From Sipunculus nudus (taxonomy: Eukaryota; Annelida; Sipuncula; Golfingiida; Sipunculidae), in the NCBI GenBank assembly GCA_026874595.1, contig CM049316.1:14201839-14265838 (forward strand): DNA of 64,000 nt, written 5' to 3'. The notes beneath the pieces are model-generated. The model was not told the origin of the DNA. It saw only the letters and a program-made list of their open reading frames with translations, and searched no databases. Both the position numbers and the translations under genes were made by a program. Shown here in pieces: positions 60,235-64,000 of this stretch (position 1 is its first letter; every line of letters begins with the position of its first letter).

Positions 60235-60705
60235 ATTGGAAGGAAAACCCTGAATATCCAATTAAGACATGTCCCTTGTCCTGTAGTGATAATTTTGTTA
60301 ACTGAGTCAACCCTTTCAACGAATTAACTGACATTTGTTTGTCATTGGCACATTAGAAAGAAAACCTGAGTATGTAATCAAGATGTGCTTTGTCCTGAGG
60401 TGATAATTTTGTAAACGGGTCCTCCCTGAACGAGGCGTTATTAGATATCCATGACATCTAATAATAGCATGCGACAAGTCCAAGTTCTGTCGTTTTAAAG
60501 AAAAGTATAATCATGATTTTAGGTGTCCATCATGATTCACAGACTCACAGACCTGATCCCCCGAAACCTCGGCAAACACCTGTGAGAACTAGACTGGTCC
60601 CAAGCCCACTTATTTTAAATTCCTTATCGTCGTCGTAGAGCCGCCCTCCCATATACTGATTGTTCGGCCGGTCGAATTCATGTTATCGGCCAGAAGAAAA
60701 AATCT
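60235..60705 (+). repeat. dispersed repeat family E, copy 3, with internal duplication
   Basis: The left third is duplicated: AACTGAC-TTTGTTAGTCA, CACATTRGAARGAAAAC and GTGATAATTTTGT words occur at about 60208-60300 and again at about 60325-60415. The right end (GATTGTTCGGCCGGTCGAATTC) is an unoccupied version of the site into which element 2 inserted. Confidence 0.75.
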
Positions 60706-60709
60706 GACA

Positions 60710-62025
60710 CGATGTGTATTATTCATCTGCAGTGACTTCTCGGTGATAACTCATTATCAAAAAATGCCATGCATAACAGGATTAATCAACGTTGAAATTG
60801 TACACTTAAGCTACGGAATATGATGGCCTTTTTCCCCGAAGGGTTCTTTGTAAAATTGGGGCTACAGGGAAACCAGTTTCAGTCGGAAACGTAAACTTTC
60901 TGTGACCGAGCGTCTCGTATATGGACGCAGTGCCGGATGAAACAACAAGAGGCCTTAGAGCTCCTTGACCTTCTTAGGCGGATGTTTAAAAGCATCTCCT
61001 CTTGATAAACTAAAAATCCTTTCCTTATAAAATATAAGCTTAAAATAAATTATTACTTTTTATTACCTTTAAAATTTTTTTTTAAGTTTTGAATTTATGA
61101 AGAATCGCAAAGTGAACATTCGGAGTTGTGCTGAAAGGTATCCCCTTATCAAAATTTGAGCAGTTTTTCGTGCTTTTCCCTTTTTGTAAACGGCCTTTAT
61201 CCGGTGGTTCGCATGTAACCTTGATATTTAATTGATTGTCAGGAGAAATCGCCACCGTCAATTTAAGTCACACGTCCTTGTTTAATTAAGACGGGCTGCT
61301 GACCTGTGATTACCAATTACCAATAATGCATAACAGTTTAAGTTCTGCATGAGTTACAAAAGTGTTAACTGCATGTATTTATTTTGAAATTTGTCTGACA
61401 TGTTTTCCGTGACAGACCTGTTAATCAAGAACTACTTGGCTTAATGTTAATACAGTACAAACTTTGTTCACACATGTACTTAATAATAAATTTTGGAAGG
61501 CACCTGCAAACTTGGAATTACATGTATATAAATGCGACTGATGAAGGAAACGGGCATGAAGAGAAGTCGTTAACATACATTCTCAATTAAAGAAATATGA
61601 CATAATTATCATGGCTTATCAGTATATATTGAAGATTATTCAAGACAGCCTTTATATTCATTTATTTATTGACTTGAAGCTTGGAATCTGATAGTTTCCT
61701 GGCTATTTCTTCTGAAAAAAAAATTTAATAAATAATTTTGGGAAAATTCCAAAATTATGGCTTACTTTAGGTCTCTTCTGAGTGTAGCCATATAACCATC
61801 CTATCTCGACATACTAAGAAGTTTTAATTGAAACTTAAAATCTTCTTGGACATACTGTTTTATCACCCCAACTGCACATGTAGTCACCTGATACAAGGGC
61901 AGATACAAGGATTTCAAACTAACCTGCTAGTGTCGAAACTACTCTCCATACCATGCTAGTGTCAGAACTATTTTTTTTCTATACACTTTTCACCCAGTAG
62001 TCTTGGAAGTATGGACGTATCGTCC
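60710..62025. other. AT-rich noncoding stretch
   Basis: No gene, repeat or long frame is evident. GCTAGTGTCRRAACTA occurs twice near 61927 and 61958. Confidence 0.4.
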
Positions 62026-62029
62026 GCCC

Positions 62030-63235
62030 AAGTGCCGGTGTCCGCTAGTTTTTTCCGGGATAATTTTTTTTATACAGGTGAAGCAGTGTAAACCTGTCTG
62101 GTCCAAAGATTGCAGGTGCTAAAGAATAAAACCTCACCTTGCTTTGATTTTGTAATAATTTAAAATATGACAAAACAGGTTACAGCATGAACGACTTTTT
62201 CATTGCCAGAACAAAGAGTGTAGGCCTAATATGAATGATGAACTCTGGCTCGAATAATAAGCCAGGCAAACTGATGACATCAGTCCATTGAAGGTGACGA
62301 TCATTGTGACGTCATGCACATTGTCTCATCACACTGCGCAGACTCGGACTCTCAAGAGTACGACACTGCTGTCTTGGAATTGTTGGAGTCAAAATCTGAC
62401 TCCAATAATGCACCGCGCGGCAGTCTGACTATTAGCTGATACTATTAGCATAATATGTACGGGGCTGAACTTCGGCAAGTTACTTAAGGGAACCCACAAT
62501 TTTAGCTCAGCTGACGTCTGACAGTTAGCTGATAAGTAACCCGGTATATATGTGCTGTAGTTACGGTTAATCGTCCGTCCGTCCGTTAATTTCGTGTTAA
62601 GAGAATTTGGTACCAGGCTACACTTGTCAAGTAGTTCGGTCCTTCCCACAGTGCCCAAACAGAAGAGATTCGTTTTGAGTAGAAACGACCTCTGGCGGAA
62701 GGGTGAAACATGTACACTGACAGCGGAAATACACAAGTAGTGAAAAGGAGCCAATGTAGTCCGTTAAAATGCGTTGAATTTTGTGTAAAGTAGTTCTATG
62801 TCATGTAAAACGAATTTACTTTGCGACTCTTTTGCCTTATTAATGCTGAAATACCGTGGTTGGCGTCTTATCGGCACTGCTGGACAGTACATTCCTCCAT
62901 GGTACACTTTCAGTGTCTATGGCTGCGTTTTGTGTTCGTACGTTAGACAACAGTGACGTCACAAAGACGTCACAATGTTCGGTCGCGCGTCACCTTCAAT
63001 TGACTGACGTCATATGCTTGACTGGCTTTTTTATTATCAGTTCTCAGACAAGGAATAATTCGTAAACGCTGTATTGTGTTTTGTCATATTTTAGATTGTC
63101 TCATACAAAATCAAAACAAGGTAAGGCATTACTTTTTACGCAGGTAGTCGGCGGAATAGCTCCTGCAACATTTGGACAAGAAAGGTTTACACTGCTTTAC
63201 ACGTATGAAAAATTATCCCAGAAAAACATGTTGAC
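62030..63235. repeat. long diverged inverted repeat (family F arms) around a family C element
   Basis: The left arm (about 62030-62350) and the inverted right arm (about 62880-63235) share, in order, GGGATAATTTTT, AAGCAGTGTAAACCT, TTGATTTTGTA, AAAATATGACAAAACA, AGTCMATTGAAGGTGACG and TTGTGACGTC. Gaps and substitutions are many. The spacer holds a family C copy (62455-62710). A further piece of F, in left-arm orientation, follows at 63520-63650 (CCATGGATGAATGTTCT, then GCAAAAGAGCCGCAAAGTAAA). No open frame is conserved. Confidence 0.65.
62455..62710 (+). repeat. dispersed repeat family C, copy A
   Basis: Nearly identical over most of its length to 63269-63510. It begins ACGGGGCTGAACTTCGGCAA, includes TTTTAGCTCAGCTGACGTCT (the head word of the Helentron-like elements), a short CGTCCGTCCGT run and CTTCCCACAGTGCCCAAACA, and ends CTGGCGGAAGGGTG. 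Confidence 0.8.
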
Positions 63236-63268
63236 ACGGGTACTGGGACGTACTTTATAGGTGCATAA

Positions 63269-63510
63269 TATATACGGGGCTGAACTTCGGCAAGTTAAGG
63301 GTACTCACAATTTTAGCTCAGCTGACGTCTGACTATTAGCTGATAAGTAACCCGGTATATATGTGCTGTAGTTATGGTTAATCGTCCGTTAATTTCGTGT
63401 TAAGAGAATTAGGTACCAGGCTACACTTGTCAAGTAAATCGGTCCTTCCCACAGTGCCCAAACAGAAGGAATTCGTTTTGAGTAGAAACGACCTCTGGCG
63501 GAAGGGTGAT
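63269..63510 (+). repeat. dispersed repeat family C, copy B
   Basis: Same word order as copy A, 810 bases downstream in the same orientation, with a shorter CGTCC run. It is followed directly by a family F segment, suggesting insertion into F. Confidence 0.8.
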
Positions 63511-63654
63511 TGTCTCACAAACACCATGCAGCCATGACATGGAATGTGTTCGGACAGTGTTCCATGGATGAATGTTCTTTCAAGCACTGCAGCAGTCAAT
63601 CGGTCCATCAGCATAAATTTCGCAAAAGAGCCGCAAAGTAAATAATTTTTTACA

Positions 63655-64000
63655 TGATATATAATATCTCTTTACACAAGATAAGCAGAATATCTGTTTA
63701 TTTACTTTAAACCAAACTGTAATATTTTTTAAAATAAAATATTATTTGCGAGCAATACATGCGGACAAGGATTTTTGGGACGGATAAAATATATTTTCAC
63801 CAAAAATTATCTATGTACGTAAGGATACACTAAAATAAAAAAAGAAAGGAACTAAATAATTACGGGCCCCCTTTAACATACATATATACTGATATAGCTT
63901 GACACCAGGGAATATGATGCCTGCTGTTCCACGACATATACCTACCCTGCACTTAGGAGAAACTTCAGGTGGCAGAAAATGTTGTCAAAATGATCTTCTA
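63655..64000. other. AT-rich window end, nothing recognised
   Basis: No gene or repeat is apparent. Confidence 0.4.

Overview
The window reads as a gene-poor, AT-rich stretch of animal nuclear DNA, most likely from a marine mollusc. That placement is an inference. It rests on a multi-copy amidated neuropeptide precursor of lophotrochozoan style, on very dense (TA)n, (GA)n, (CA)n, poly-C and minisatellite DNA, and on interspersed elements whose ends (TTTTAGCTCAGCTGACT, then CTGAGCTATAGCGATCAC) I associate with molluscan genomes. I see no bacterial operon, rRNA, intact tRNA or CRISPR.

Only one protein-coding gene can be supported, on the minus strand at 23921-24913. It is a single-exon secreted precursor with a signal peptide and 18 copies of a Y-x-D-F-L-M/L-Gly peptide, 14 of them followed directly by Lys-Arg or Lys-Lys. 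The predicted products are a cocktail of short amidated peptides of the type GKDYMDFLM-amide. I cannot match them to a named neuropeptide family. A TATA-like box, a CCAAT box, a distal CRE and a polyA signal lie in sensible positions around it.

The rest is repeats. From left to right: a TGGA array (5.3-5.6 kb); TTA and TATTA arrays (7.2-9.05 kb); a 3-kb satellite of about 46-bp monomers with a 410-bp higher-order repeat (17.2-20.2 kb); a near-perfect 65-bp-arm hairpin element (20.4 kb), with a diverged relative at 44.1 kb; a 156-bp tandem duplication (22.8-23.15 kb); a 74-bp minisatellite (26.0-26.5 kb); a possible SINE with a 12-bp target duplication (28.1-28.5 kb); minisatellites with 31-bp (31.4-32.0 kb), about 38-bp (33.0-34.2 kb), 18-bp (37.2-38.05 kb) and 54-bp (39.5-40.8 kb) units; two related Helentron-like elements with different internal tandem repeats (48.0-51.2 and 55.5-57.2 kb), one of them inserted in another repeat; and a nested inverted-repeat block (62.0-63.65 kb). 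Several dispersed families (21.9/29.3/57.7, 15.3/41.8, 42.8/54.2 and 35.9/62.6/63.4 kb) link distant parts of the window.

The many other open frames are mostly by-products of tandem repeats or AT-rich DNA. The points most worth following up are the peptide precursor, the covarying hairpin elements, the Helentron-like pair with its paralogous empty sites, and the shared origin of the 18-bp and 74-bp minisatellites.
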